From DAOTTI01 sp034437795 (lineage in GTDB: Bacteria > Chloroflexota > UBA11872 > UBA12225): DNA of 45,815 nucleotides. The DNA is taken from NCBI GenBank assembly GCA_034437795.1, contig DAOTTI010000226.1, forward strand, positions 1 to 45,815. Reading direction: 5' to 3'. The notes under the pieces were generated by a model, which saw only the letters and a list, made by a program, of their open reading frames with translations, did no database searches and had not been told where the DNA came from. Position 1 is the stretch's first letter; every line of letters starts with the position of its first letter. Positions 25,147 to 32,870 of this stretch are shown piece by piece. A program made the position numbers and the translations under genes.

Positions 25147-25182
25147 TATCCTTGGCTGTGGATGCACGTGAGACACACGTGC
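25147..25182 (+). promoter_or_regulatory. serA promoter with operator-like dyad
   Basis: An extended -10 (TG-N-TATCCT, TATCCT at 25147-25152) is followed by a perfect inverted repeat GCACGTG-N5-CACGTGC (25164-25182). The dyad would cover the predicted transcription start region, about 35 bp before the serA ATG. It looks like a repressor site. The regulator is unknown. Confidence 0.5.
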
Positions 25183-25216
25183 AACGACAGCTCACCAGGT
25201 TGTGCGCGAGCGAAGC

Positions 25217-26887
25217 ATGACTCAAGTGATCGTGGCTGGCGCCGGCGCCGCCGGCCGGCGGCAGACAAGACCGGCCGCGCCATCCATTGCGGCCACCGGG
25301 CGCGCGCGGGTACTCGTCTCTGATCCCATCGCCGAGGCGGGGCTGGAGATCCTGCGCCAGGAGGCGGAGGTGGTGGTGATGGCCGGCCTCTCGCCGGAGC
25401 GCCTGCTGGAGGTCATTCCCGACTTCGACGCCCTGGTGGTGCGCAGCGCGACGAAGGTCACGCGGGAGGTGCTGGAGGCGGCGCGGCGCCTGCGGGTCAT
25501 CGGGCGAGCGGGCGTCGGTGTGGACAACATCGATCTGGAGGAGGCGACGCGGCGGGGCGTGGTGGTGGTCAACTCGCCCAGCGCGTCGACGTTCGCCGCC
25601 GCCGAGCACACCATCGCCCTGCTGCTGGCCCTGGCGCGGAACGTCCCCCAGGCCATGGCCTCGCTGCAGCAGGGCGAGTGGGCGCCGGCCAAGTTCGTCG
25701 GGGTGGAGCTGCGGGGCAAGACGCTGGGCATCGTCGGGCTGGGGCGCATCGGCACGCAGGTGGCTAGGCGGGCGATCGGCTTCGAGATGCGGGTGCTGGC
25801 GGCCGACCCCTTCATCTCCCGCGAGCACGCCGAGAGCATCGGCGTGGAGCTAGTGACGCTTGATGAGCTGCTGGCGGAGTCCGACTTCATCACCCTGCAC
25901 GCCCCGCTCACCACGCAGAATGAAGGCATGCTGGGCGAGGCCGAGTTCGCGCGCATGAAGCGGGGCGCGCGCCTGATCAACTGCGCCCGCGGCGCGCTGA
26001 TCGACGAGGCCGCCCTGTGCCGCGCCCTGGACAGCGGGCACCTGGCGGGGGCGGCGCTGGACGTGTTCCGCCAGGAGCCGCCGCCCCGTGACCATCCGCT
26101 GCTCCACCATCCCCAGGTGGTGGTGACGCCCCACCTGGCCGCCTCGACGCAGGAGGCGCAGCTGGAGGCCGGCACCGACGTGGCCAGGCTCGTGCTGGCC
26201 TGCCTGCGCGGCGAGCACGTCTCCGGCGCGGTCAACGCCCCGCTGCGCGTGGCGGCCGACCTCGAGTTCATCGAGCCCTACCTCAAGCTGGCCGAGATCC
26301 TGGGCCGCGCCCTGACCCAGCTCAGCGGGGCGCGAATGGAGACGGTGGAGGTGACGTATGCCGGTGAGCTGGCCGCCCACGACGTCACCCCCCTCACCGC
26401 GGCAGCGATCAAGGGGCTGCTCCACTCCGTCACCGAAGAGCGCGTGAACCTGATCAACGCGCGCATTGTCGCCCGCAGCCGCGGCCTCAAGGTGGTGGAG
26501 CGCAAGGCGGAGCAGCCCGAGGAGAACTACGCCAACCTGATCACGATTGCGGTGCAGTCCAACGGCGACCGGCGGGTGATCGCCGGCACCATGCTCCACG
26601 ACGAGCCCCGCATCGTGCGCATCGACGACTACTGGCTGGAGGTGGATGTCGTCCCATCCGGCTACATGCTGGTGACGCGGCACCTAGACCGCCCCGGTAT
26701 CATCGGGCGGGTCGGGACCATCCTGGGCGAGGGGGACGTGAACATCTCCAGCATGCAGGTGGGCCGGCGTGAGCGGCGTGGCGAGGCGATCATGATCATG
26801 AACCTGGACGAGCCGATCTCCAGGGAACTGGAGCAGCAGATCGCCGCCATTCCGGACATCCGTAGCGTCAAGCAGCTGTCCCTGTGA
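25217..26887 (+). CDS. serA: D-3-phosphoglycerate dehydrogenase (long form, ACT domain)
   Basis: SerA oxidises 3-phosphoglycerate to 3-phosphohydroxypyruvate, the first step of serine synthesis. The conserved part starts near residue 31 (RVLVSDPIAEAGLEIL). It includes GRAGVGVDNID, the NAD site LGIVGLGRIGTQVARRA, NCARGALIDEAAL, and VVVTPHLAAST with the catalytic His. The intervening ASB domain (TVEVTYAGELAAHDVTPL) and a C-terminal ACT domain (DRPGIIGRVGTILGEGDVNISSMQVGR) show the long, serine-regulated form. ATG 25217 gives 556 residues; a GTG 15 bp upstream is possible. It overlaps nadB by 4 bp. Confidence 0.96.
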   Translation: MTQVIVAGAGAAGRRQTRPAAPSIAATGRARVLVSDPIAEAGLEILRQEAEVVVMAGLSPERLLEVIPDFDALVVRSATKVTREVLEAARRLRVIGRAGVGVDNIDLEEATRRGVVVVNSPSASTFAAAEHTIALLLALARNVPQAMASLQQGEWAPAKFVGVELRGKTLGIVGLGRIGTQVARRAIGFEMRVLAADPFISREHAESIGVELVTLDELLAESDFITLHAPLTTQNEGMLGEAEFARMKRGARLINCARGALIDEAALCRALDSGHLAGAALDVFRQEPPPRDHPLLHHPQVVVTPHLAASTQEAQLEAGTDVARLVLACLRGEHVSGAVNAPLRVAADLEFIEPYLKLAEILGRALTQLSGARMETVEVTYAGELAAHDVTPLTAAAIKGLLHSVTEERVNLINARIVARSRGLKVVERKAEQPEENYANLITIAVQSNGDRRVIAGTMLHDEPRIVRIDDYWLEVDVVPSGYMLVTRHLDRPGIIGRVGTILGEGDVNISSMQVGRRERRGEAIMIMNLDEPISRELEQQIAAIPDIRSVKQLSL

Positions 26888-28482
26888 GCGGCTCGGGGCG
26901 CGTCTACGACTACGCCATCGTCGGCAGTGGCATTGCGGGCCTGTTTACGGCCGTGCTGGCCGCACAGCATGGCCGTGTGGCGGTGATCACCAAGGGCCGG
27001 CTGCACCAGACCAACACGCGGTTCGCCCAGGGCGGGATTGCGGCCGCCATGGCGGCCCAGGATTCGCCGGAGCTACACGCGCGGGACACGCTGGCCGCCG
27101 GGGCCGGGCTCTGCGATCCGGAGGCGGTGCGCGTGCTCTGCGCGGAAGGGCCCCAGCGGGTGCGCGACCTGATCCACCTCGGGGTCAGCTTTGACACGGT
27201 GGAGGGCGAGATCGCCCTGGCGATGGAGGGGGCCCACTCCATGCCCCGCGTGCTGCACGCCGGGGGGGACGCGACCGGCGCCGAGATCGAGCAGGCCCTG
27301 ACGCGCCGCGTGGCGCGCAGCGGGGCCGACCTGCTGGAGCACCACCTCCTGCTGGACCTGGTGGTGGAAGACGGGCGGTGCGCCGGCTGCACCGTGCTCG
27401 ACCTGCGGTCGCAGGAACGGAAGCGGATCGAGGCGCGCCACGTCGTGCTTGCCACCGGTGGGGGCGGGCGCCTATTCGCCCATACCACCAACCCGCCTGT
27501 CGCCACGGCCGACGGCGTCGCCGTGGCGCTGCGAGCCGGCGCGGAGGTGATCGACCTGGAGTTCTTCCAATTCCATCCCACGGCGCTGATGAAGCCGGGG
27601 GCGCCACGCTTTCTCATCTCCGAGGCGACGCGGGGCGACGGCGGTCGGCTCATTAACACGCGCGGGGAGCGCTTCATGCCCCGCTACCACGAGCGGGCGG
27701 AGCTGGCCCCGCGGGACGTGGTGGCACGGGCCATCCTGCGCGAGCTGGCGGCGACGGGCGCGCCCCACGTCTGGCTGGACCTGACGCACCTGGACCCGGC
27801 CCGCGTCGAGGGGCACTTCCCCAACATCGCCCGCGTCTGCCGGCGATACGGGATCGACATCACCCGCCAGCCGATCCCCGTGGCGCCCGCCGCCCACTAC
27901 ATGATCGGCGGGGTCCGCACCGACGTCTGGGGGCGCACCTCCCTGCCCCGCCTCTACGCTTGCGGCGAGGCGGCCTGCACCGGCGTGCACGGGGCCAACC
28001 GGCTGGCCTCCAACTCCCTGCTGGAGGCCGTGGTCTTTGCCCGCCGCATCGTGGACGTGAGCGCGGCGGCCGGTGCCCCTGCGGCCGGTTCGCCCGAGGC
28101 GCAGCCGGCAACTGGCTGCGCTCCCCCTATCGAGACGCTGGTCCTCCCCAGCCTGCCCTGCGCCGGTCGCGGCGGGGTCACGACCCCCCAACTGCGCTCC
28201 CTGATGTGGGACCAGGTGGGCATCACCCGCAACGCCGAGGGGCTGGCCACTGCCGAGTCGCGGCTGCGGGCGTGGCTCGGGGGCTACCGGCCGCGGGCGA
28301 CGCGCGCGGGGGTGGAGCTGGCCAACATGCTGCTGGTCGGCTGGCAGATGGCCCGCGCCGCCCTGGCGCGCGAGGAGAGCCGCGGCGCGCACTACCGAAC
28401 GGACTTTCCCGCGCCCCGCGACGACTGGCGGCGCCGGCTGGCGGTGCGGCTGGAGCATCCGCAGCCCCTGGCCCTCGGCTAG
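26884..28482 (+). CDS. nadB: L-aspartate oxidase NadB
   Basis: NadB oxidises L-aspartate to iminoaspartate in de novo NAD synthesis, using FAD. The dinucleotide fold AIVGSGIAGLFTAVLAA, the NTRFAQGGIAAAM loop, GGGGRLFAHTTNPPVATADG, FQFHPTAL, TRGDGGRLINTRGERF, HYMIGGVRTD and GVHGANRLASNSLLEA are all present. At 532 residues it is normal. GTG 26884 overlaps the serA stop (GTGA), which shows translational coupling of serine and NAD genes. The nadA partner is not in the window. nadC follows after a 200-bp repeat-containing gap. Confidence 0.97.
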   Translation: MSGSGRVYDYAIVGSGIAGLFTAVLAAQHGRVAVITKGRLHQTNTRFAQGGIAAAMAAQDSPELHARDTLAAGAGLCDPEAVRVLCAEGPQRVRDLIHLGVSFDTVEGEIALAMEGAHSMPRVLHAGGDATGAEIEQALTRRVARSGADLLEHHLLLDLVVEDGRCAGCTVLDLRSQERKRIEARHVVLATGGGGRLFAHTTNPPVATADGVAVALRAGAEVIDLEFFQFHPTALMKPGAPRFLISEATRGDGGRLINTRGERFMPRYHERAELAPRDVVARAILRELAATGAPHVWLDLTHLDPARVEGHFPNIARVCRRYGIDITRQPIPVAPAAHYMIGGVRTDVWGRTSLPRLYACGEAACTGVHGANRLASNSLLEAVVFARRIVDVSAAAGAPAAGSPEAQPATGCAPPIETLVLPSLPCAGRGGVTTPQLRSLMWDQVGITRNAEGLATAESRLRAWLGGYRPRATRAGVELANMLLVGWQMARAALAREESRGAHYRTDFPAPRDDWRRRLAVRLEHPQPLALG

Positions 28483-28682
28483 CCTGCCTCCATTCGGCGG
28501 TCTTAACGGCCAGCGAAGCGTTCCGTCTCCCTCTGCGAGAGGGGCCAGGGTGAGGGCTCTCCCCTCTCCCTCTAGGAGTGGGTGACGAACCCACCCCTGA
28601 GTAATCGAGGCCAGGATGCCCCACTTCGCGCCCACCGCGAGCACCGGCAAGGGGTATCCTTGAGGCCGCAGGGGCGCCCGAC
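28483..28682. repeat. Dispersed repeat copy between nadB and nadC, plus nadC promoter
   Basis: The element here carries the arm in inverted form (CGGTCTTAACGGCCAGCGAAG) followed by the core CTCTGCGAGAGGGGCCAGGG and a second partial core. A small hairpin GTGGGT-N5-ACCCAC lies at 28578-28594. A TATCCT box at 28655-28660 is a candidate -10 for nadC, 23 bp before its ATG. Confidence 0.7.
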
Positions 28683-29576
28683 ATGATGGACGGCATCACC
28701 ACCGGCACGGAAGACGAGACCGGCCGCCCGGCCCTCGACCCCGCTGAGGTAGCGCGGGTCGTCGCGATGGCGCTGGCGGAAGACGTTGGCCCAGGGGACG
28801 TGACGACGCTGGCGACGATCCCCGCCGGCGCTGGGTGCGAGGCCCAGCTCCGCGCGCGCCAGGCCGGCGTGGTCGCGGGGCTGCCCGTGGCCATCGCCGC
28901 ATTCCGCCACCTCGACCCGACGCTGGCGATCAGCGAAGCGCGGCGCGACGGCGACCGCATTGAGGCAGGCGACGTCTTGCTGACGATCCGGGGCCACGCG
29001 CGACCGGTGCTCACCGCGGAGCGGGTGGCCCTCAACTTCGTCCAGCGCCTGAGCGGCATCGCCACGCTCACCGCCCGCTACGTCGAGTGCGTGCGGGGCA
29101 CCAGGGCGCGCATCGTGGATACGCGGAAGACGACGCCCGGCCTGCGCCGGCTGGAGAAATACGCCGTCCGCGTCGGCGGTGGGCACAACCACCGCTTCGG
29201 GCTCTTCGACGGCATCCTGATCAAGGACAACCACATCGTCGCCGCCGGCGGCGTGGCGGCCGCTGTGCACGCCGCCCGCGCCAACGCCCCTCACAGCCTG
29301 CGCATCGAGGTCGAGACGGAGACGCTGGAGGAGGTGGAAGCGGCGCTGGCGGCCGGGGCCGACGCCATTCTGCTGGACAACATGCCGCCGGAGCAGCTAC
29401 GTCAGGCGGTAGAGCTCGTCGGCGGACGCGCCGTGACGGAGGCGTCGGGGGGGATCACCCTGACCAACGTGCGGGCGGTGGCGGAGACGGGCGTAGACCT
29501 GATCTCGATCGGCGCGCTGACGCACTCGGCGCCGTCGCTCGACCTGGGGCTGGACTTCACACTCAAAGGGGGATGA
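28683..29576 (+). CDS. nadC: Nicotinate-nucleotide diphosphorylase (carboxylating) NadC
   Basis: NadC converts quinolinate and PRPP to nicotinate mononucleotide with release of carbon dioxide. Signature segments are ALAEDVGPGDVTT, ALNFVQRLSGIATLTARYV, IVDTRKTTPGLRRLEKYAVRVGGG, NHRFGLFDGILIKDNHI, EVETETLEEVEAAL and EASGGITLTNVRAVAETGVDLISIGALTHS. The length of 297 residues is normal. Tandem ATG codons at 28683 and 28686 are alternative starts. It follows nadB and is 10 bp from the next small gene. Confidence 0.97.
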   Translation: MMDGITTGTEDETGRPALDPAEVARVVAMALAEDVGPGDVTTLATIPAGAGCEAQLRARQAGVVAGLPVAIAAFRHLDPTLAISEARRDGDRIEAGDVLLTIRGHARPVLTAERVALNFVQRLSGIATLTARYVECVRGTRARIVDTRKTTPGLRRLEKYAVRVGGGHNHRFGLFDGILIKDNHIVAAGGVAAAVHAARANAPHSLRIEVETETLEEVEAALAAGADAILLDNMPPEQLRQAVELVGGRAVTEASGGITLTNVRAVAETGVDLISIGALTHSAPSLDLGLDFTLKGG

Positions 29577-29586
29577 CCGCACGGCC

Positions 29587-29931
29587 ATGGAAAAGCTACC
29601 TCGCGTCGTCTTCGAACGCCAGTACCGCACGGCCCACTCCGAGGGCTACCACATCCTGGCCGGCGAGTCCCGTCTCGGCCACCTGGACCTGCACTTTGCC
29701 CAGAGCACCGTCTACGCCACGCTCATCCTGGAGCAGGACCTGCCGGAGGAGCGCGTGCTGGACCTGATCGAGCGGATCGACGAATCGCTGGTGCTCTCCG
29801 CGGACGTGGAGCGGGAGGACCTGATCGTCACCGTCTTCCAGGGGCGCCAGACGGGGTTCTACTCGGACGACTTCCTGGAAGAGCGCATGGAGCGCCGCGC
29901 GCGGGCCGAGGACCCGAACGGGACGGGGTAA
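29587..29931 (+). CDS. Conserved-looking small protein, unknown function
   Basis: This is a 114-residue acidic soluble protein that I do not recognise. It has no signal or membrane segment. The pattern is beta-rich and then helical: RVVFERQYRTAHSEGYHILAGESRLGHLDLHFAQ, then ATLILEQDLPEERVLDLIERIDESLV, then DLIVTVFQGRQTGFYSDDFLEERME. It starts 10 bp after the nadC stop and is probably co-transcribed with nadC. The codon use and clean structure suggest a real gene. A role tied to NAD synthesis is only a positional guess. Confidence 0.75.
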   Translation: MEKLPRVVFERQYRTAHSEGYHILAGESRLGHLDLHFAQSTVYATLILEQDLPEERVLDLIERIDESLVLSADVEREDLIVTVFQGRQTGFYSDDFLEERMERRARAEDPNGTG

Positions 29932-29949
29932 AGGCCCCCCTCTGTGGGA

Positions 29950-30041
29950 TCGACCCGAATGCCCCTCTCCCTCTGGGAGAGGGCGAGGGCGACGGCTCCA
30001 CCTAACGTCCCCTCTCCCTCTGGGGCAGGGTTAGAGGGTGG
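29950..30041. repeat. Two dispersed-repeat cores between convergent genes
   Basis: Two cores, CCCCTCTCCCTCTGGGAGAG (about 29961-29996) and CCCCTCTCCCTCTGGGGCAG (about 30008-30037), fill the gap between the small gene and the second moxR. In the lack of any other terminator the GC-rich hairpins may end transcription from both sides. Confidence 0.75.
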
Positions 30042-31061
30042 CTACGGGCGTCCCCGTGTGGGGGTACCGCTGGCGCCGGGGACCGGCACGCTCTCCAGGA
30101 TCTCGCGCACGATCTGGCGCGTATCCACATTGCGGATACGGGCCGCCGGTGAGACGATCAGCCGGTGGGCCAGCGTGGCCTGCGCCAGCGCCTTCACGTC
30201 GTCTGGAATGACGTAGTCGCGTCCGCGGATGGCGGCCCGCGCCTGCGACGCCTTGAACAGGGCCTGCGAGCCGCGGGGCGAGGCGCCCAGATAGACCTCC
30301 TGGTGGTCACGCGTGGCCGCGCAGATGTCCACGATGTATTCCTTGACCAGCCGGTCGACGTAGACGTGCTTCACCTTCTCCTGGAGCTGGCTCAGCTCCT
30401 CCGCCGAGATCACCTGGCCGATGTCTTCGATGGGGTGGCGCTGCTGCTGAGCGGTGAGGATGGTCAGCTCGTCGCCCCGCGCGGGGTAGCCCAGGCTGAT
30501 GCGCATCAGGAAGCGATCCAGTTGCGCCTCCGGCAGAGGGAAGGTCCCCTCGTACTCGATGGGGTTCTGGGTGGCCATCACCAGGAAGGGAGACGGCAGG
30601 GTGTAGGTGGTGCCGTCCACCGTCACCTGGCGCTCCTCCATCGCCTCCAGCAGCGCCGACTGGGTCTTCGGCGTGGCGCGGTTGATCTCGTCGGCCAGGA
30701 CGATCTGGGCCATCACCGGGCCGGGCCGGAAGTCGAACTCGCCACTCTTCTGGTTGTAGATGGTCACGCCGGTCACGTCCGACGGCAGGAGGTCCGGCGT
30801 GAACTGAATGCGCTTGAAGGTGCAGCCGACGCTCTTGGCCAGGGACTTGGCCAGCATGGTCTTGCCTACCCCGGGCACGTCTTCGATCAGCAGATGTCCC
30901 TGGCAGAGCAGCGCGATCAGCGCCAGCTCCACCTCGGTGCGCTTGCCGATGATGACACGCTCCACGTTGGCAATGACCGCATCGGCGACGGTCTTGACAT
31001 ACTCGGCGTTAACCGTATCCGGAGCCCTCTCTCGTTCGATCGCGTCGACGCTCGTCGTCAT
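30042..31061 (-). CDS. MoxR-family AAA+ ATPase (second of two)
   Basis: This is a 339-residue MoxR ATPase with all family marks: Walker A EDVPGVGKTMLAKSLAKS, FTPDLLPSDVTGVTIYNQ, Walker B IVLADEINRATPKTQSALLE, NPIEYEGTFPLPEAQLDRF, and GASPRGSQALFKASQARA. It is closely similar to the copy at 24110-25090 but has a longer N-terminus. No DUF58 or vWA gene lies beside it. Its ATG overlaps the last codons of mazG (4 bp). A TATACT box within the mazG tail gives it a possible promoter of its own. Confidence 0.94.
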   Translation of the reverse strand: MTTSVDAIERERAPDTVNAEYVKTVADAVIANVERVIIGKRTEVELALIALLCQGHLLIEDVPGVGKTMLAKSLAKSVGCTFKRIQFTPDLLPSDVTGVTIYNQKSGEFDFRPGPVMAQIVLADEINRATPKTQSALLEAMEERQVTVDGTTYTLPSPFLVMATQNPIEYEGTFPLPEAQLDRFLMRISLGYPARGDELTILTAQQQRHPIEDIGQVISAEELSQLQEKVKHVYVDRLVKEYIVDICAATRDHQEVYLGASPRGSQALFKASQARAAIRGRDYVIPDDVKALAQATLAHRLIVSPAARIRNVDTRQIVREILESVPVPGASGTPTRGRP

Positions 31062-32788
31062 TCCAGCCCGACCAATTTTCCTTCCGCGCCGGAGTATATC
31101 AGTACCCTCCAGGGGGAACCCGCAGGACAGCCATCCAGATCATCCCATCGCGCCCTCTCTGCGCCGCTCGCCAGCCCGTAATGCCCTCTCCCCCTGGGAG
31201 AGGGCCAGGGTGAGGGCTCCACGCGAGCAATCCAGGCTAAGTCGGCGCTGGTATGTTCGTGCGGGACAGGACGGCCGGGCATCGATGGACAGGGCGACGC
31301 GAACAGACCAGCGGATACTGAGCCCTTAGCTGCCTGAGCCGCCCGCCACAGTTGATCGAGCCCCGCCGCGTCGTAGTGCTCCAGCGTTTTGCCGGCGGCG
31401 CGCGCCGCCGCTTCCATGGCGGCAAAGCGCGTGCGGAACCGCTCATTCGCCAGGCGCAGGGCGTCCTCGGCGTCGACGCCGAGCCAGCCGGCCAGACGCA
31501 CGAGCGCAAAGAGCAGGTCGCCGAGCTCGCGGGCGCGCTCGTCCGCCGTCCGCGCCTGCGCCACCTCGCGCGCCTCCTCGGCCACTTTCTCCAGCACGCC
31601 GTCCACGTCCGGCCAGTCAAAGCCGACCCGCGCGGCCCGCTCCTGGATCGCCTGGGAGTAGGCCAGGGCAGGCATCGCCCGCGGCACGCCGTCCAGCATC
31701 GACCGCTCAGGCCGTGCCTCATGCAGGCGCTCGGCGCGCTTGAGCGCCTCCCAGCTACGCAGGACGGCCTCGGCGTCGGGGGCCTTCGCGTCGCCGAACA
31801 CGTGCGGGTGGCGGCGAATGAGCTTGGCGCAGATCCCCGCCACCACGTCGCCCAGGTTGAACACGCCGGACTCGTCGGCCAGTTGCGCGTGGAAGACGAC
31901 CTGGAGCAGCAGGTCGCCCAGCTCCTCTTCCAGGGCAGCCATGTCTCCGGCGTCCAGGGCCTCCAGCGCCTCGTAGGTCTCCTCGAGCAGGTACTTGCGC
32001 AGGCTGGCATGCGTCTGCTGGCGGTCCCAGGGGCAGCCGTCGGGGGCGCGCAGGCGCGCCATGATCTCCTGGAGCGTCTGCGGCTCGCGCAGGGCCTGGA
32101 GGGGCGCCAGCGCGGGGACCCACAGCGAGGTCAGGTGGTCGGCGAAGGGATCGCGATCGATCTCGAAGAGCGCGCGCTCGTCGATGCGCTCCTGCCCCGC
32201 CACGCCGGCCGCACGCACTAGCAGGACGCGGTGCTCGTCCGGATAGTGCTCTCCTAGGGCGAGCTTGACCTGCGACGCCACGCGCCGCGAATAGATCTGG
32301 CAGACCAGCAGCGGCACGGTGGGGTCGATCCGCCCCAGGGCCAGGGCATCGGCGACGCGCAGTCCCTGGGCCGGGTCGGCACCCACGGCCGCCGCTACCA
32401 CGTCCACGAAGCTCAGCCCGGGGACCATCCGCAGCCGCACGCCCCGCTCACCGGCCAGCCGGCGCAGGCGGGCCACCGTCGCCTCGCCGATGGACGGATG
32501 TCCCGGAACGGCATACACCAGCTCTCTTCCTGCGGGGAGCTGCTCGGCGCGGGCCAGCACCTCCTGGGCGATGCCGTCGTAGACCGTCTCGAAATCGGGG
32601 CCGCTCTCGTACCAATGGTCCATGGAAGGGGCGCCGGCCAGCGCCGGCCATGCCGCTACGGTGGGGTGGACGCGCGTGCGCAGCACGAGGCGCGACCCAC
32701 CCGCCGCCTGGGCCAGGAGGTCTTCCGCCTCCCGCGTGAGGTGCCCGCGCGCGCCCGGCCCCAGGCCAACAACGACGATAGATGTCAT
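31058..32788 (-). CDS. mazG: MazG nucleoside triphosphate pyrophosphohydrolase with N-terminal tetrapyrrole-methylase-like domain
   Basis: This is a YabN-type two-part protein. Residues 1 to about 225 are a tetrapyrrole-methylase-like domain (SIVVVGLGPGARGHLTREAEDLL, VYAVPGHPSIGE, VPGLSFVDVVAAAVG). The rest is MazG, with CPWDRQQTHASLRKYLLEETYEALEAL and EELGDLLLQVVFHAQLADE carrying the metal-binding acidic residues, and a second MazG repeat (EKVAEEAREVAQA ... ELGDLLFALVRLAGWLG). MazG cleaves NTPs to NMPs and pyrophosphate. ATG 32788 is chosen since the methylase domain starts there. The last 87 residues after LWRAAQAAKG are not family-like and include PSPWPSPRGRG, a translated copy of the dispersed repeat. 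Confidence 0.94.
   Translation of the reverse strand: MTSIVVVGLGPGARGHLTREAEDLLAQAAGGSRLVLRTRVHPTVAAWPALAGAPSMDHWYESGPDFETVYDGIAQEVLARAEQLPAGRELVYAVPGHPSIGEATVARLRRLAGERGVRLRMVPGLSFVDVVAAAVGADPAQGLRVADALALGRIDPTVPLLVCQIYSRRVASQVKLALGEHYPDEHRVLLVRAAGVAGQERIDERALFEIDRDPFADHLTSLWVPALAPLQALREPQTLQEIMARLRAPDGCPWDRQQTHASLRKYLLEETYEALEALDAGDMAALEEELGDLLLQVVFHAQLADESGVFNLGDVVAGICAKLIRRHPHVFGDAKAPDAEAVLRSWEALKRAERLHEARPERSMLDGVPRAMPALAYSQAIQERAARVGFDWPDVDGVLEKVAEEAREVAQARTADERARELGDLLFALVRLAGWLGVDAEDALRLANERFRTRFAAMEAAARAAGKTLEHYDAAGLDQLWRAAQAAKGSVSAGLFASPCPSMPGRPVPHEHTSADLAWIARVEPSPWPSPRGRGHYGLASGAERARWDDLDGCPAGSPWRVLIYSGAEGKLVGLE
31093..31098 (-). promoter_or_regulatory. -10 box for the second moxR, inside the mazG tail
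   Basis: TATACT on the minus strand in the context CTGATATACTCC, about 32 bp before the moxR ATG at 31061. It falls in the non-conserved 3' tail of mazG, consistent with that tail being former intergenic DNA. Confidence 0.45.
31177..31250. repeat. Dispersed repeat copy read as the mazG C-terminal tail
   Basis: The core ATGCCCTCTCCCCCTGGGAG followed by AGGGCCAGGGTGAGGGCTCC lies within the open reading frame of mazG near its 3' end. It gives a tail with a PSPWPSPRGRG segment. The same element elsewhere is intergenic. Confidence 0.85.
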
Positions 32789-32854
32789 GGCTCGACGTTT
32801 CCTACCGATGACTCTCTGGCTACAGACACAGTAGCAGGTCGGGACCGGCCGGGC

Positions 32855-32863
32855 TGCTATCAT
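32855..32863 (+). promoter_or_regulatory. Extended -10 promoter of gcvT, near-leaderless
   Basis: TG-C-TATCAT ends 7 bp before the GTG at 32871 and 10 bp before the ATG at 32874. The predicted transcription start is at or within a few bases of the start codon. No ribosome site is seen, so translation is probably leaderless. I found no glycine-riboswitch-like structure here. Confidence 0.5.
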
Positions 32864-32870
32864 CGGCCGA

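Noticed and set aside
25091..25828. Upstream extension of the first moxR frame to 572 codons
   Set aside because: The extra part is antisense to serA and does not look like MoxR. The ATG at 25090 gives a normal-length protein.
32789..32870. Glycine riboswitch before gcvT
   Set aside because: Only 82 bp separate mazG and gcvT and no paired aptamer-like structure is visible; the promoter box is too close to the start.
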